Below, in pieces: positions 1 to 7,412 of a stretch of DNA of 33,854 bases. Below the pieces are notes generated by a model that ran no database searches, was not told where the DNA came from, and saw only the letters and a list, made by a program, of their open reading frames with translations. This stretch comes from an uncultured Collinsella sp. (GTDB lineage Bacteria > Actinomycetota > Coriobacteriia > Coriobacteriales > Coriobacteriaceae). Location: NCBI GenBank assembly GCA_900541745.1, contig UQLA01000021.1:1-33854 (forward strand), written 5' to 3'. Every line of letters begins with the position of its first letter. Position 1 is the stretch's first letter. Position numbers and translations under genes: made by a program.

Positions 1-119
1 ACTGCGGGAGCGAGCCATCAGCTCAATGTGTTCGGCTGAGATCGGAAATCAACCGAATTTCTTTAGTTGGGCGCAGTATGTGGTGATATTTTTGACTCTG
101 TTACGAATATGTAAACAAA
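1..119. other. intergenic region, no gene recognised
   Basis: No convincing coding region is visible; the short plus-strand reading frame starting at 26 has no family resemblance and runs through the secG terminator into secG antisense. An imperfect inverted repeat lies at 31-39 and 49-57 (9 bp with one G-T pair on the minus strand, a C-A mismatch on the plus strand). It is followed on the plus side by a T-rich run at 58-64, so it might end a plus-strand transcript entering from the left, but this is weak. Confidence 0.4.
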
Positions 120-147
120 AAAGGGTCTCGCACTTGCGGAACCCTTT
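113..147 (-). terminator. Rho-independent terminator of secG
   Basis: On the minus strand a stem formed by 141-147 with 120-126, plus an inner CGCA/TGCG pairing at 129-138, is followed by a run of T (plus-strand A run at 113-122). It lies about 25 bases after the secG stop and closes the pgk-tpiA-gpmI / secG region. Confidence 0.85.
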
Positions 148-170
148 ACAAGTACTTATGCGGCTCGTGA

Positions 171-425
171 TTAGTAGCCCACGATGCCCTGCGGGAAGAA
201 GAACATGCACAGCACGACGCACACGGCAAACACGACAGCCATGATGACGGTCAGGCGGTCGAGGTTCTGCTCCATAACACCTGTGGCAGAGCTGGAGTTA
301 TACAGCGAGCTAGCGATCATATCCGAAACGCCGGTACCCTTACCGGAATGCATCAGGACGAGAATCGTCAGCGCCACGGCAGAAACAGCCCAAACGACAA
401 ACAGAAGAATCTGGAACGGACCCAT
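171..425 (-). CDS. secG: Preprotein translocase subunit SecG
   Basis: An 84-residue protein with the SecG layout: an N-terminal membrane helix (about residues 4-24), a short loop with the family's Gly-rich segment (HSGKGTGVSD, near residues 27-36), and a second helix (about 57-77). SecG associates with SecY and SecE in the cytoplasmic membrane and helps SecA-driven protein export. The start at 425 is supported by an AAGGAG site 8 bases upstream. The gene lies between the gpmI terminator and its own terminator, so it probably has its own promoter in 426-529, although I saw no clear -35/-10 pair there. Its position after tpiA and gpmI matches the actinobacterial gap-pgk-tpiA-secG order, with gpmI as an extra member. 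Confidence 0.93.
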   Translation of the reverse strand: MGPFQILLFVVWAVSAVALTILVLMHSGKGTGVSDMIASSLYNSSSATGVMEQNLDRLTVIMAVVFAVCVVLCMFFFPQGIVGY

Positions 426-529
426 AGATAAGCTCCTTAATAGAACAATTCAAACTCCAGTACTGTACCACAATCCCCCGCTCTCCCCTACCTGCCACTC
501 GGGGACGGTGCGGAAATGGCAGAAATACC

Positions 530-562
530 AAAAAGGGGGTTGCCCGAATATGGGCAACCCCC
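530..562 (-). terminator. Rho-independent terminator of pgk-tpiA-gpmI
   Basis: A perfect 11-bp stem (535-545 with 552-562, GGGGGTTGCCC and its complement) with a 6-base loop, followed on the minus strand by a run of five T. It starts 26 bases after the gpmI stop. Confidence 0.95.
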
Positions 563-588
563 TGCAAGAAAACGCTTGGAGTTTTCTC

Positions 589-2142
589 TTAGGCCTCGGT
601 GGCGAGCACGCGACCCGTCATCTCGGCGGAAGGCTCAATACCAGCCATGGTGAGCATGGTCGGAGCGATATCGGAAAGACGACCGTCCTCGATACCGGTG
701 AGCTGTGCCTTCTCATCAACGATGATGAACGGTACACGGTTGGTGGTGTGAGCCGTAAACGGATGCTTGGAACCGTCAGAAGCAACGTCAAACATGTGAT
801 CGGCGTTGCCGTGGTCGGCGGTAATCAGCGCAAAGCCGCCCTTGGCGAGAATCGCCGGGACAACCTTGGACAGGGCATCGTCAACAGCCTCGACGGCCTT
901 AACGGCGGCGTCGAAGACACCGGTGTGACCAACCATGTCGCAGTTTGCGAAGTTCACGATGTAGAAATCAGCGCGATCCTCGTTGATGGCAGCGACGAGC
1001 TTCTCGGTAACCTCGGGAGCGCTCATCTCAGGCTGCAGATCGTAGGTAGCGACCTTGGGGGAAGCGACGAGCACGCGCTCCTCGCCCTCCTTGGGCTCCT
1101 CGATGCCGCCGTTGAGGAAGAACGTCACGTGGGCGTACTTCTCGGTCTCGGCGGTGTGCAGCTGCTTCAGGCCATTGGCGGCGATAACGTCGGCCAGGAC
1201 GTTCTCGGGGAACGTCTTGGGGAAGGCGACCTCGACATCAAACGTCGGATCGTACTCGGTCATCGTCACAAAGTGCGAAAGCTTGATCTGCTTGCGCTCA
1301 AAGCCGTCGAACTCCTTGTCCGTGAACACGCGGGTCATCTGACGGGCGCGGTCGGGACGGAAGTTGAAGAAGATGGCCGCGTCGCCCTCGTGGATGCCCT
1401 CGTTGTGGGCAGCGAAGGGCTCGACGAACTCGTCGCCGCGCGGGTCCTTCTCGTAGTAGGCCTTGATGCCGGCAACGGGGTCGACATCGGCATCGGACGC
1501 ATTGACCATGACGTCGTAGGCACGCTGGATGCGCTCCCAACGGTTGTCGCGGTCCATGGCCCAATAGCGGCCAGAAACGGTGGCGACGCGAGCGTCGCAA
1601 CCGGTCTCCTCGGAAATCTTAGCCAGGAAGGCGCAGAACTCGCTCATGTAGCCGGCACCGGACTGCGGGTCAACATCGCGGCCATCCATGAAGGCGTGGA
1701 CGCGAACGGTCTTGACGCCATGCTGGGCAGCCATCTTGACCAGGGCCTCGACGTGGTTCATGTGGGAGTGAACGCCGCCAGGGCTCATAAGGCCCATGAG
1801 GTGAAGGGTCTTTCCCTCAGCCTTGACATCGTCCATAGCCTTGACGAAAACCTCGTTCTTGGCGATGGAGCCGTCCTTGATGGCATTGTTGATGCGCGAA
1901 AGCTCCTGGAACACGATGCGGCCGGCACCGATGTTGAGGTGGCCTACCTCGGAGTTGCCCATCTGGCCGTCGGGAAGGCCAACGTCCTCGCCCGAAGCAC
2001 CGAGCGTGGTGTGGGGGTACTTCTCGTACAGGCCATCGAGGAAGGGCGTCTTGGCAGCGGCGACGGCGTTCTCGCCATCGGCCGGAGCAAGGCCGCAGCC
2101 GTCCATGATGATCAGGAGTGCAGGAAGATGACGCTGTGCCAT
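589..2142 (-). CDS. gpmI: 2,3-bisphosphoglycerate-independent phosphoglycerate mutase
   Basis: A 517-residue enzyme of normal family length that interconverts 3- and 2-phosphoglycerate in glycolysis using two metal ions and a phosphoserine intermediate. Visible features are the metal-binding Asp in IIMDGCG (D14), the catalytic Ser in GNSEVGHLNIGAGR (S64), the insertion domain with HSHMNH and HAFMDGRDVDP, and the C-terminal alkaline-phosphatase-like motif TADHGNADHM. The gene follows tpiA with a 5-base gap (tpiA stop at 2148, ATG at 2142) and ends in a strong terminator. In the usual actinobacterial order tpiA is followed directly by secG, so the presence of gpmI here is closer to the Firmicutes glycolytic operon. 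No enolase gene follows. Confidence 0.96.
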   Translation of the reverse strand: MAQRHLPALLIIMDGCGLAPADGENAVAAAKTPFLDGLYEKYPHTTLGASGEDVGLPDGQMGNSEVGHLNIGAGRIVFQELSRINNAIKDGSIAKNEVFVKAMDDVKAEGKTLHLMGLMSPGGVHSHMNHVEALVKMAAQHGVKTVRVHAFMDGRDVDPQSGAGYMSEFCAFLAKISEETGCDARVATVSGRYWAMDRDNRWERIQRAYDVMVNASDADVDPVAGIKAYYEKDPRGDEFVEPFAAHNEGIHEGDAAIFFNFRPDRARQMTRVFTDKEFDGFERKQIKLSHFVTMTEYDPTFDVEVAFPKTFPENVLADVIAANGLKQLHTAETEKYAHVTFFLNGGIEEPKEGEERVLVASPKVATYDLQPEMSAPEVTEKLVAAINEDRADFYIVNFANCDMVGHTGVFDAAVKAVEAVDDALSKVVPAILAKGGFALITADHGNADHMFDVASDGSKHPFTAHTTNRVPFIIVDEKAQLTGIEDGRLSDIAPTMLTMAGIEPSAEMTGRVLATEA

Positions 2143-2147
2143 ATGTC

Positions 2148-2915
2148 CTACTCGCCTGCCTTGACGACCATAGAGGCGAAGTCGGCAGCCTTGAGCGAAG
2201 CGCCGCCCACGAGGGCGCCGTCAACGTCGGGCTTGGCGACGAGCTCGGCAATGTTGCCGGGCTTAGCGGAACCACCGTACAGGACACGGATGCCGTTGGC
2301 GAGCTCCTCGCCGAACATCTCCTTGAGGGTCTCACGGATAGCGCCGCAGACCTCCTGAGCGTCCTCGGCGGTAGCGGTCTTGCCGGTGCCGATGGCCCAG
2401 ATGGGCTCGTAGGCGACGACGACCTGCTTGGGGCAGGTGATCTCAAGACCAGCAAGGCCAGCCTTGACCTGGTTCACGACGTGCTCGACATAGGTGCCGG
2501 CCTCGCGGACCTCAAGGGACTCGCCGCAGCAGAAGACGGGAACAAGACCGGCGGCAACGAGGGCCTTGGCCTTCTTGTTCTGGTCCTCGTCGGTCTCGTG
2601 GAAGTAGTCGCGACGCTCGGAGTGACCGATGATGCAGTAGGTGCAGCCAGCGGACTTGAGCATGTCGCAAGAGGACTCACCGGTGAAGGCACCCTTGGCC
2701 TCCCAGTACACGTTCTGTGCACCGAGGGCGATGGGGGCAGCCTGAATGCGGTCATGGACCGTAGTGATGTCGATGGTCGGAGGGCAGACGAGCACCTCGA
2801 CGCCAGCCGGAACCTCGGGCAGAGCCTGGGCCAGCTCGTCGGCGAGCTTGGCAGCCTCGGCGACGTCGTTGTTCATCTTCCAGTTACCAGCGATAAGAAG
2901 GGTGCGGTTAGGCAT
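2148..2915 (-). CDS. tpiA: Triose-phosphate isomerase
   Basis: A 255-residue TIM-barrel enzyme interconverting dihydroxyacetone phosphate and glyceraldehyde 3-phosphate. Motifs in order are the N-terminal GNWKMN with catalytic Lys (K13), the catalytic His in IIGHSERR, the catalytic Glu with flexible loop in AYEPIWAIGTGKTA, and the phosphate-binding YGGSAKPGN. I chose the ATG at 2915 over a longer frame starting at 2975 because family members begin at this point and a GGAGG site precedes it. It overlaps the end of pgk by 8 bases (ATGCCTAA), which suggests translational coupling. Confidence 0.96.
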   Translation of the reverse strand: MPNRTLLIAGNWKMNNDVAEAAKLADELAQALPEVPAGVEVLVCPPTIDITTVHDRIQAAPIALGAQNVYWEAKGAFTGESSCDMLKSAGCTYCIIGHSERRDYFHETDEDQNKKAKALVAAGLVPVFCCGESLEVREAGTYVEHVVNQVKAGLAGLEITCPKQVVVAYEPIWAIGTGKTATAEDAQEVCGAIRETLKEMFGEELANGIRVLYGGSAKPGNIAELVAKPDVDGALVGGASLKAADFASMVVKAGE

Positions 2916-4098
2916 CGAGAAGCGCCTCCACTCCGGGCAGGGCCTTACCCTCGACGAGCTCCATGGAAGCGCCACCGCCGGTGGAGATCCAGCTCATCTT
3001 GTCGGCCAGGTTGAACTTGTTGACAGCTGCGACAGAGTCGCCACCACCGATGATCGAGGTGCAGTCGGCCTCGGCGACAGCCTCGGCGATAGCCTGGGTG
3101 CCATGAGCGAAGTTGTCGAACTCGAAGACGCCCATGGGGCCATTCCAGAACACGGTCTTGGCGCCCTTGACGGCCTCGGCGTAGAGCTCCTCGGTCTTGG
3201 GGCCGATGTCCATGCCCTCACGATCGTCGGGGATAGCGTCGGAAGCGACAACCTCGGGGACAGCATCCTCGCCAAAGTGATCGGCAACGCGGTTGTCGAT
3301 GGGGAGCAGGATCTTGACGCCCTTCTCCTCGGCCTTCTTAAGCATCTCGCCGGCGCGCTCGACCCAGTCCTCTTCCTTGAGGGACTGACCAACGGACAGG
3401 CCCTGAGCCAGGAAGAAGGTGTAGGCCATGCCGCCACCGATAATCAGGGTGTCAGCGGAGTCGATGAGGTGATCGAGAACGCCGATCTTGGAGGAAACCT
3501 TGGAACCGCCGACGATAGCGACGAAGGGGCGCTCGGGCTCGGCGAAGATGCCGGTCAGCGTGTCGACCTCCTTCTCAAGCAGGAAGCCAGCGACGGCAGG
3601 CAGGTAAGCGGCGGGGCCCACGACGGAACCCTGGGCGCGGTGAGCGGTGCCGAAGGCATCGAGAACGAAGACGTCACCATAGGAAGCGAGCTTCTTGGCG
3701 ATCTCGGGATCGTTCTTCTTCTCACGCTTATCGAAGCGGACGTTCTCGAGAACGAGAACCTTGCCCGGCTCGACGGCAGCGACAGCCTCGGCAGCCTTCT
3801 CGCCGTAAGTGTCGGCGACAAAGGCAACGTCGAGACCAGAGAGCTCGGCGAGCTTCTTGGCGACGGGCTCGAGGGACAGCTCGGGCTGGAAGCCGGTGCC
3901 ATCGGGACGGCCGAGGTGGCTCATGAGGATGACGCGAGCGTTGTGCTCAACGAGATAGTTGATGGTGGGCAGGGCAGCCTTGATACGGGTGGTGTCGCCA
4001 ACGACGCCATCCTTGATAGGCACGTTGAAGTCAACGCGGACGAGAACGCGCTTGCCGTCGACATCGATGTCGCGGACGGTCTTCTTGGTAAAGGCCAT
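2908..4098 (-). CDS. pgk: Phosphoglycerate kinase
   Basis: A 396-residue two-domain kinase making ATP and 3-phosphoglycerate from 1,3-bisphosphoglycerate. The N-terminal signature RVLVRVDFNVP, the substrate region HLGRPDGTG, the hinge and nucleotide motifs VGGSKVSSK and GGGMAYTF, and the C-terminal GGGDSVAAV and STGGGASME are all present. The start at 4098 (MAFTKKTV) has an AAAGG element about 10 bases upstream and fits family length better than the frame opening at 4134. The gap terminator ends at about 4155, leaving only about 57 bases of leader. Transcription may therefore depend on read-through from gap, with the terminator setting the gap to pgk ratio. Confidence 0.96.
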   Translation of the reverse strand: MAFTKKTVRDIDVDGKRVLVRVDFNVPIKDGVVGDTTRIKAALPTINYLVEHNARVILMSHLGRPDGTGFQPELSLEPVAKKLAELSGLDVAFVADTYGEKAAEAVAAVEPGKVLVLENVRFDKREKKNDPEIAKKLASYGDVFVLDAFGTAHRAQGSVVGPAAYLPAVAGFLLEKEVDTLTGIFAEPERPFVAIVGGSKVSSKIGVLDHLIDSADTLIIGGGMAYTFFLAQGLSVGQSLKEEDWVERAGEMLKKAEEKGVKILLPIDNRVADHFGEDAVPEVVASDAIPDDREGMDIGPKTEELYAEAVKGAKTVFWNGPMGVFEFDNFAHGTQAIAEAVAEADCTSIIGGGDSVAAVNKFNLADKMSWISTGGGASMELVEGKALPGVEALLDA

Positions 4099-4154
4099 GT
4101 TTGCTTCTACCTTTCGTACGTGTCTGCCTTCCATTACGGCAGACGATTTCTTAT

Positions 4155-4199
4155 AAAAAGGACGCGACCCTAGGGTGTAAGCCCTATAAGGCCGCGCCC
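4155..4199 (-). terminator. Terminator or attenuator between gap and pgk
   Basis: On the minus strand a 13-bp stem with a few G-T pairs (GGGCGCGGCC arm near 4190-4199), extended by three G-C pairs beyond a small bulge, is followed by TTTTTATAAG. It lies about 40 bases after the gap stop and about 57 bases before the pgk start, and probably lowers pgk-tpiA-gpmI expression relative to gap. Confidence 0.88.
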
Positions 4200-4238
4200 T
4201 TCTTTAGACGCTCAACGAGCTATTCGCTAAAAGCTAAA

Positions 4239-5264
4239 TTAAGCAACGAACTTCTCGAAGTACTTGATGGTGCGGACCATCTGAGAGGTGTAGGAGTTCT
4301 CGTTGTCGTACCAAGAGGTGACCTGAACGAGGGTCTGGCCGTTGCCGAGGTCAGAGCACATGGTCTGAGTGGCGTCGAAGATGGAGCCGTGGGTCTCGCC
4401 GACGATGTCGCGGGAGACGATCTGGTCCTCGTTGTAGGCGAAGGTCTCGGGGATGGTCTCGGCGTAGGCCTTCATGGCAGCGTTGACCTCGTCGACGGTG
4501 ACCTTCTTGTCAACGACGGCGTAGAGGTTGGTCAGCGAGCCGGTCGGCGTCGGGACGCGCTGGGCGGCACCGATGAGCTTGCCGTTGAGCTCGGGGAGAA
4601 CCAGGCCGATGGCCTTGGCAGCGCCCGTGGTGTTCGGGACGATGTTCTCGGAGCAGGCGCGGGAGCGACGGAAGTTGCCCTTGCGCTGCGGGCCGTCGAG
4701 CGGCATCTGGTCGCCGGTGAAGGCGTGGATGGTGGTCATGATGCCGGACACGATGGGAGCGAAGTCGTTCAGACCCTTGGCCATCGGGGCGAGGCAGTTG
4801 GTGGTGCAGGAAGCAGCGGAGATGATGTTGTCCTCAGCGGTCAGCGTCTCATGGTTGACGTTGTACACGATGGTGGGCAGATCGCTGCCGGCCGGAGCGG
4901 AGATGACGACCTTCTTGGCGCCAGCGTTGATGTGGGCCTGAGCCTTAGCCTTGCTGGTGTAGAAGCCGGTGCACTCGAGAACGACGTCGACGTCGAGGTC
5001 GCCCCAAGGCAGGTTGTTGGCGTCGGCCTCCTTGTAGATCTTGATCTCCTTGCCGTCAACGGTGATGGAATCCTCGCCAGCAACGACCTCGTGATCGCGA
5101 GCGTAGTTGCCCTGCGTGGAGTCGTACTTCAGCAGGTAAGCGAGCATATCGGGAGAGGTGAGGTCGTTGATAGCGACGATCTCGGAGCCCTCATGACCGA
5201 ACATCTGACGGAAAGCCAGACGACCGATGCGACCGAAGCCGTTAATAGCAACCTTTACTGCCAT
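4239..5264 (-). CDS. gap: Glyceraldehyde-3-phosphate dehydrogenase, type I
   Basis: A 341-residue NAD-dependent enzyme that oxidises and phosphorylates glyceraldehyde 3-phosphate. It shows the Rossmann start INGFGRIGR, Asp at position 34 in INDL (the mark of NAD over NADP preference), the catalytic ASCTTNCLAP motif (C153), and the C-terminal WYDNENSYTSQM. The start at 5264 has a clear AAGGAG site 6 bases upstream; the frame extending to 5366 would add about 34 residues unlike the family. The upstream region is AT-rich and contains a perfect palindrome (5399-5412). A terminator follows the gene before pgk. Confidence 0.97.
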   Translation of the reverse strand: MAVKVAINGFGRIGRLAFRQMFGHEGSEIVAINDLTSPDMLAYLLKYDSTQGNYARDHEVVAGEDSITVDGKEIKIYKEADANNLPWGDLDVDVVLECTGFYTSKAKAQAHINAGAKKVVISAPAGSDLPTIVYNVNHETLTAEDNIISAASCTTNCLAPMAKGLNDFAPIVSGIMTTIHAFTGDQMPLDGPQRKGNFRRSRACSENIVPNTTGAAKAIGLVLPELNGKLIGAAQRVPTPTGSLTNLYAVVDKKVTVDEVNAAMKAYAETIPETFAYNEDQIVSRDIVGETHGSIFDATQTMCSDLGNGQTLVQVTSWYDNENSYTSQMVRTIKYFEKFVA

Positions 5265-5336
5265 TGTGTCTCCTTTCGTAAGGCCCCCGCGAGCTACAGC
5301 GCCCGCCGTTGAGGCCCACAAACTAACCACTCGCCT

Positions 5337-5365
5337 AATATACCTTTTTTTTGACTTGAATTTCA
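5337..5365 (-). promoter_or_regulatory. Candidate gap promoter
   Basis: On the minus strand TATATT (plus 5337-5342) is preceded by a weak -35 (TGAAAT, 17 bases upstream) with a run of eight A in the spacer. It sits in the most AT-rich stretch of the left half, about 70 bases before the gap start. The -10 is reasonable and the -35 is poor. Confidence 0.35.
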
Positions 5366-5398
5366 CGAGAATGCTCGAAATTGAAAATCAAATTTACG

Positions 5399-5412
5399 TT
5401 AAAACGTTTTAA
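5399..5412. promoter_or_regulatory. LacI-family-like operator upstream of gap
   Basis: A perfect 14-bp palindrome, TTAAAACGTTTTAA, built on the central CG typical of LacI-family and catabolite-response operators. It lies about 55 bases upstream of the candidate gap -10. A related site, CTAAAACGTTTGAC on the minus strand, lies at 18099-18112 upstream of the sugar-uptake operon. The binding protein is unknown. Confidence 0.45.
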
Positions 5413-5457
5413 AGAATAAAATAGCAGCTAAATCCGTATATAAGTCGATACTTCAAA

Positions 5458-6387
5458 CTACTTGTTTGCTTCAATGAGCTTTTCAAGCCTCAAAACGCGA
5501 TGGTACAGGGCAGACTTCGACAAGGGAGGGTCAGCCATCTCGCCCAGATCGCGCAGCGACAGATCGGGATAGCGCTCGCGCAGGTCGCAAAAGACTGCCA
5601 AGGCGTCCGGAAGCGTGTCGCGCAAACCCCGCTGTTCGAGCTCATCGATCAACGCAAGCTGATGCTGGGCGGCACCCGCACTTCTGGTCTGATTGGCCAG
5701 TTCGGCATTCACGCGACGGTTTACGTCGTTCTTAACCAATTTGACCGCGCGCGCCTCCTCAATCTCGGCAACGCTGCGCTTGGCACCAATCAGCTTTAGG
5801 AGCTGCTCGATCTCCTCGGCGCTCTTAATGTAGACAGCAAAGGATCCGCGCCGCGCGTTAACGCGCGCATGGACCCCAATCTGCTCCAATAGATCGCAAA
5901 GTCCCCGAGCATACTGCTCGCCCTGCACCGCGATCTCCAAATGAAAGTCGCCGCGGGGATCGGCCACGAAACCGCCGGCGATGAGCGCGCCGCGGATGTA
6001 GGCAAGCCTGCAGCAGGGACGGGCAACGATGTGCCGGGGAACACCAGCGACGAGCCCTCCCCTGCGGTCGAGAATGCCCAGCAGCACCAGAGCCTTGTCC
6101 AGGTCGGGCTGATCGGGCAGGGTAATGAGATAGTTACGGACCTTATGCAAGACCGATTTACGAACGGTGAATTCCGTTTTGAGCTTAAGGATGCGATGCG
6201 TCAGTGTGATCATCGTGCGCGCGACGGCACCCGTCTCGGTCGCGACCGTCAAACGATACCGCCCGGAGCCGGCCAGCGAAAGTGTACCGCTCACACGCGT
6301 CAGGGCGGCAAGCGTCGACAAATCGCAGTATTCACATTCGGGTTCGCAGCGCGCGAGCTCGTCACGCACCTCGGCGGTAAACGACAT
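5458..6387 (-). CDS. whiA: WhiA DNA-binding protein (sporulation/division regulator family)
   Basis: A 309-residue WhiA. The N-terminal half carries the LAGLIDADG-homing-endonuclease-like fold (for example RGALIAGGFVADPRGDFHLEI near residues 130-155) and the C-terminal part carries the WhiA helix-turn-helix ending in PPLSKSALYHRVLRLEKL. WhiA controls division and sporulation genes in Streptomyces and affects division and chromosome segregation in Bacillus. Here a role in cell division is inferred, since Coriobacteriia do not sporulate. It starts 6 bases after the rapZ stop, with the SD overlapping that stop. The terminal motif reads KSALYHR rather than the commoner KSGxxHR. No terminator was seen between it and gap. 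Confidence 0.93.
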   Translation of the reverse strand: MSFTAEVRDELARCEPECEYCDLSTLAALTRVSGTLSLAGSGRYRLTVATETGAVARTMITLTHRILKLKTEFTVRKSVLHKVRNYLITLPDQPDLDKALVLLGILDRRGGLVAGVPRHIVARPCCRLAYIRGALIAGGFVADPRGDFHLEIAVQGEQYARGLCDLLEQIGVHARVNARRGSFAVYIKSAEEIEQLLKLIGAKRSVAEIEEARAVKLVKNDVNRRVNAELANQTRSAGAAQHQLALIDELEQRGLRDTLPDALAVFCDLRERYPDLSLRDLGEMADPPLSKSALYHRVLRLEKLIEANK

Positions 6388-6393
6388 GCAGGC

Positions 6394-7314
6394 CTATGCT
6401 TTCGTGTTGGCGCGCGACAGGTCGCGATGGGAAATGCTCACGTGATATTGGGCGCCTTCCAAATAACGTGCCGTGGCCTCGGCGATGGCAACGCTGCGGT
6501 GTTGACCGCCCGTACAGCCGATGGCGATAGAAAGCTGCGGCTTGCCCTCCGCGATATAGCCGGGCATGACCGTATCGAGCAGCTGCGTCCAGGCCTTCCA
6601 GAACTCCTGGGTCTTGGGATGGTCCAAAACAAAATCGGAGACCTTTTTATCGAGACCGGTCATGGTGCGCATCTCGGGATCGTAGAACGGATTGGGCAGG
6701 AAGCGGACGTCGATCATAATGTCCGCCTCGACGGGCATGCCGTGCTTAAAGCCAAACGAGAACACGTGAACGTCCATGAGCTGCTGGTCGGACAGCTCGG
6801 AGAACGCCATGCGCAATTTATTGCGCAGAGCAGAAGTGCGCAAGCGGCTCGTATCGATAATCATGTCAGCTCGGTCGCGAACGCCCTGCAGCTGCAGGCG
6901 CTCGCGCTGAATCGCATCGGCCGTAGTCTCCCCCGGCTTGGCAATGGGATGGCGGCGGCGGTTTTCGCTATAACGACGGATCAGCACCTCGTCAGAGGCC
7001 TCGAGAAACACGATGTCACAGCTCATCTCGCGCTCCTCGAGCGCGGCAACGGCATCGAGCAGCTCATCGAACAAGCCCTGGCTGCGCAGGTCGCAGGTGA
7101 CGGCAAGATGCCTGCCCACGCCCGTATTGATGCCGACGAGTTCGGCAAGCTGGGCGATCAGACGCGGAGGCAAGTTGTCGATGCAAAAATAGCCCATGTC
7201 CTCGAACACATGCATGGCCTGCGTTCGGCCCGATCCGGACATTCCGGTGATGATGACGATATCGGGGATGCGCTCCGAGCGCTCCGCCGCATCCATGGCA
7301 TCTCCCTTTTGCAT
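6394..7314 (-). CDS. rapZ: RapZ family nucleotide-binding protein (YvcJ/RapZ)
   Basis: A 306-residue protein of the RapZ/YvcJ family. The N-terminal P-loop reads GMSGSGRT (about residues 24-31) followed by the family signature EDMGYFCIDNLPP; the C-terminal domain has DVRFLPNPFYDP and IGCTGGQHRSV. In E. coli RapZ controls decay of the sRNA GlmZ and so hexosamine synthesis; in Gram-positives its role is less clear. Arg in place of the P-loop Lys is common in actinobacterial members. The start at 7314 has a perfect AGGAGG 5 bases upstream; an internal ATG at 7296 with AGGGAG is possible. It is translated just ahead of whiA, but yvcK, normally between the two, is absent. Confidence 0.93.
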   Translation of the reverse strand: MQKGDAMDAAERSERIPDIVIITGMSGSGRTQAMHVFEDMGYFCIDNLPPRLIAQLAELVGINTGVGRHLAVTCDLRSQGLFDELLDAVAALEEREMSCDIVFLEASDEVLIRRYSENRRRHPIAKPGETTADAIQRERLQLQGVRDRADMIIDTSRLRTSALRNKLRMAFSELSDQQLMDVHVFSFGFKHGMPVEADIMIDVRFLPNPFYDPEMRTMTGLDKKVSDFVLDHPKTQEFWKAWTQLLDTVMPGYIAEGKPQLSIAIGCTGGQHRSVAIAEATARYLEGAQYHVSISHRDLSRANTKA

Positions 7315-7325
7315 GTGTGCCTCCT

Positions 7326-7361
7326 AAAACAAGCGCGGGACCCGGCCAGCGGATCCCGCGC
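7326..7361 (-). terminator. Terminator at the end of the sialic-acid operon
   Basis: On the minus strand GCGCGGGA (from 7361) pairs with TCCCGCGC (to 7333), with extra pairing possible in the loop, and is followed by TTGTTTT. It lies about 50 bases after the nanE stop. The T run ends at 7326 and the rapZ Shine-Dalgarno sequence starts at 7325, leaving no room for a rapZ promoter between them. Confidence 0.85.
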
Positions 7362-7412
7362 GATCAATTGCCTTTATTGAGTATACCGCCCCAAGCGGAT
7401 ACGAGGCCTGTC

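Noticed and set aside
31..64. Hairpin with T-rich tail on the plus strand near the left edge
   Set aside because: The stem has a mismatch on the strand with the T run and no plus-strand gene is visible to end; kept only as a note in the intergenic entry.
184..2358. A 724-codon plus-strand frame
   Set aside because: It lies opposite secG and gpmI, has no domain resemblance, and is crossed by the gpmI terminator.
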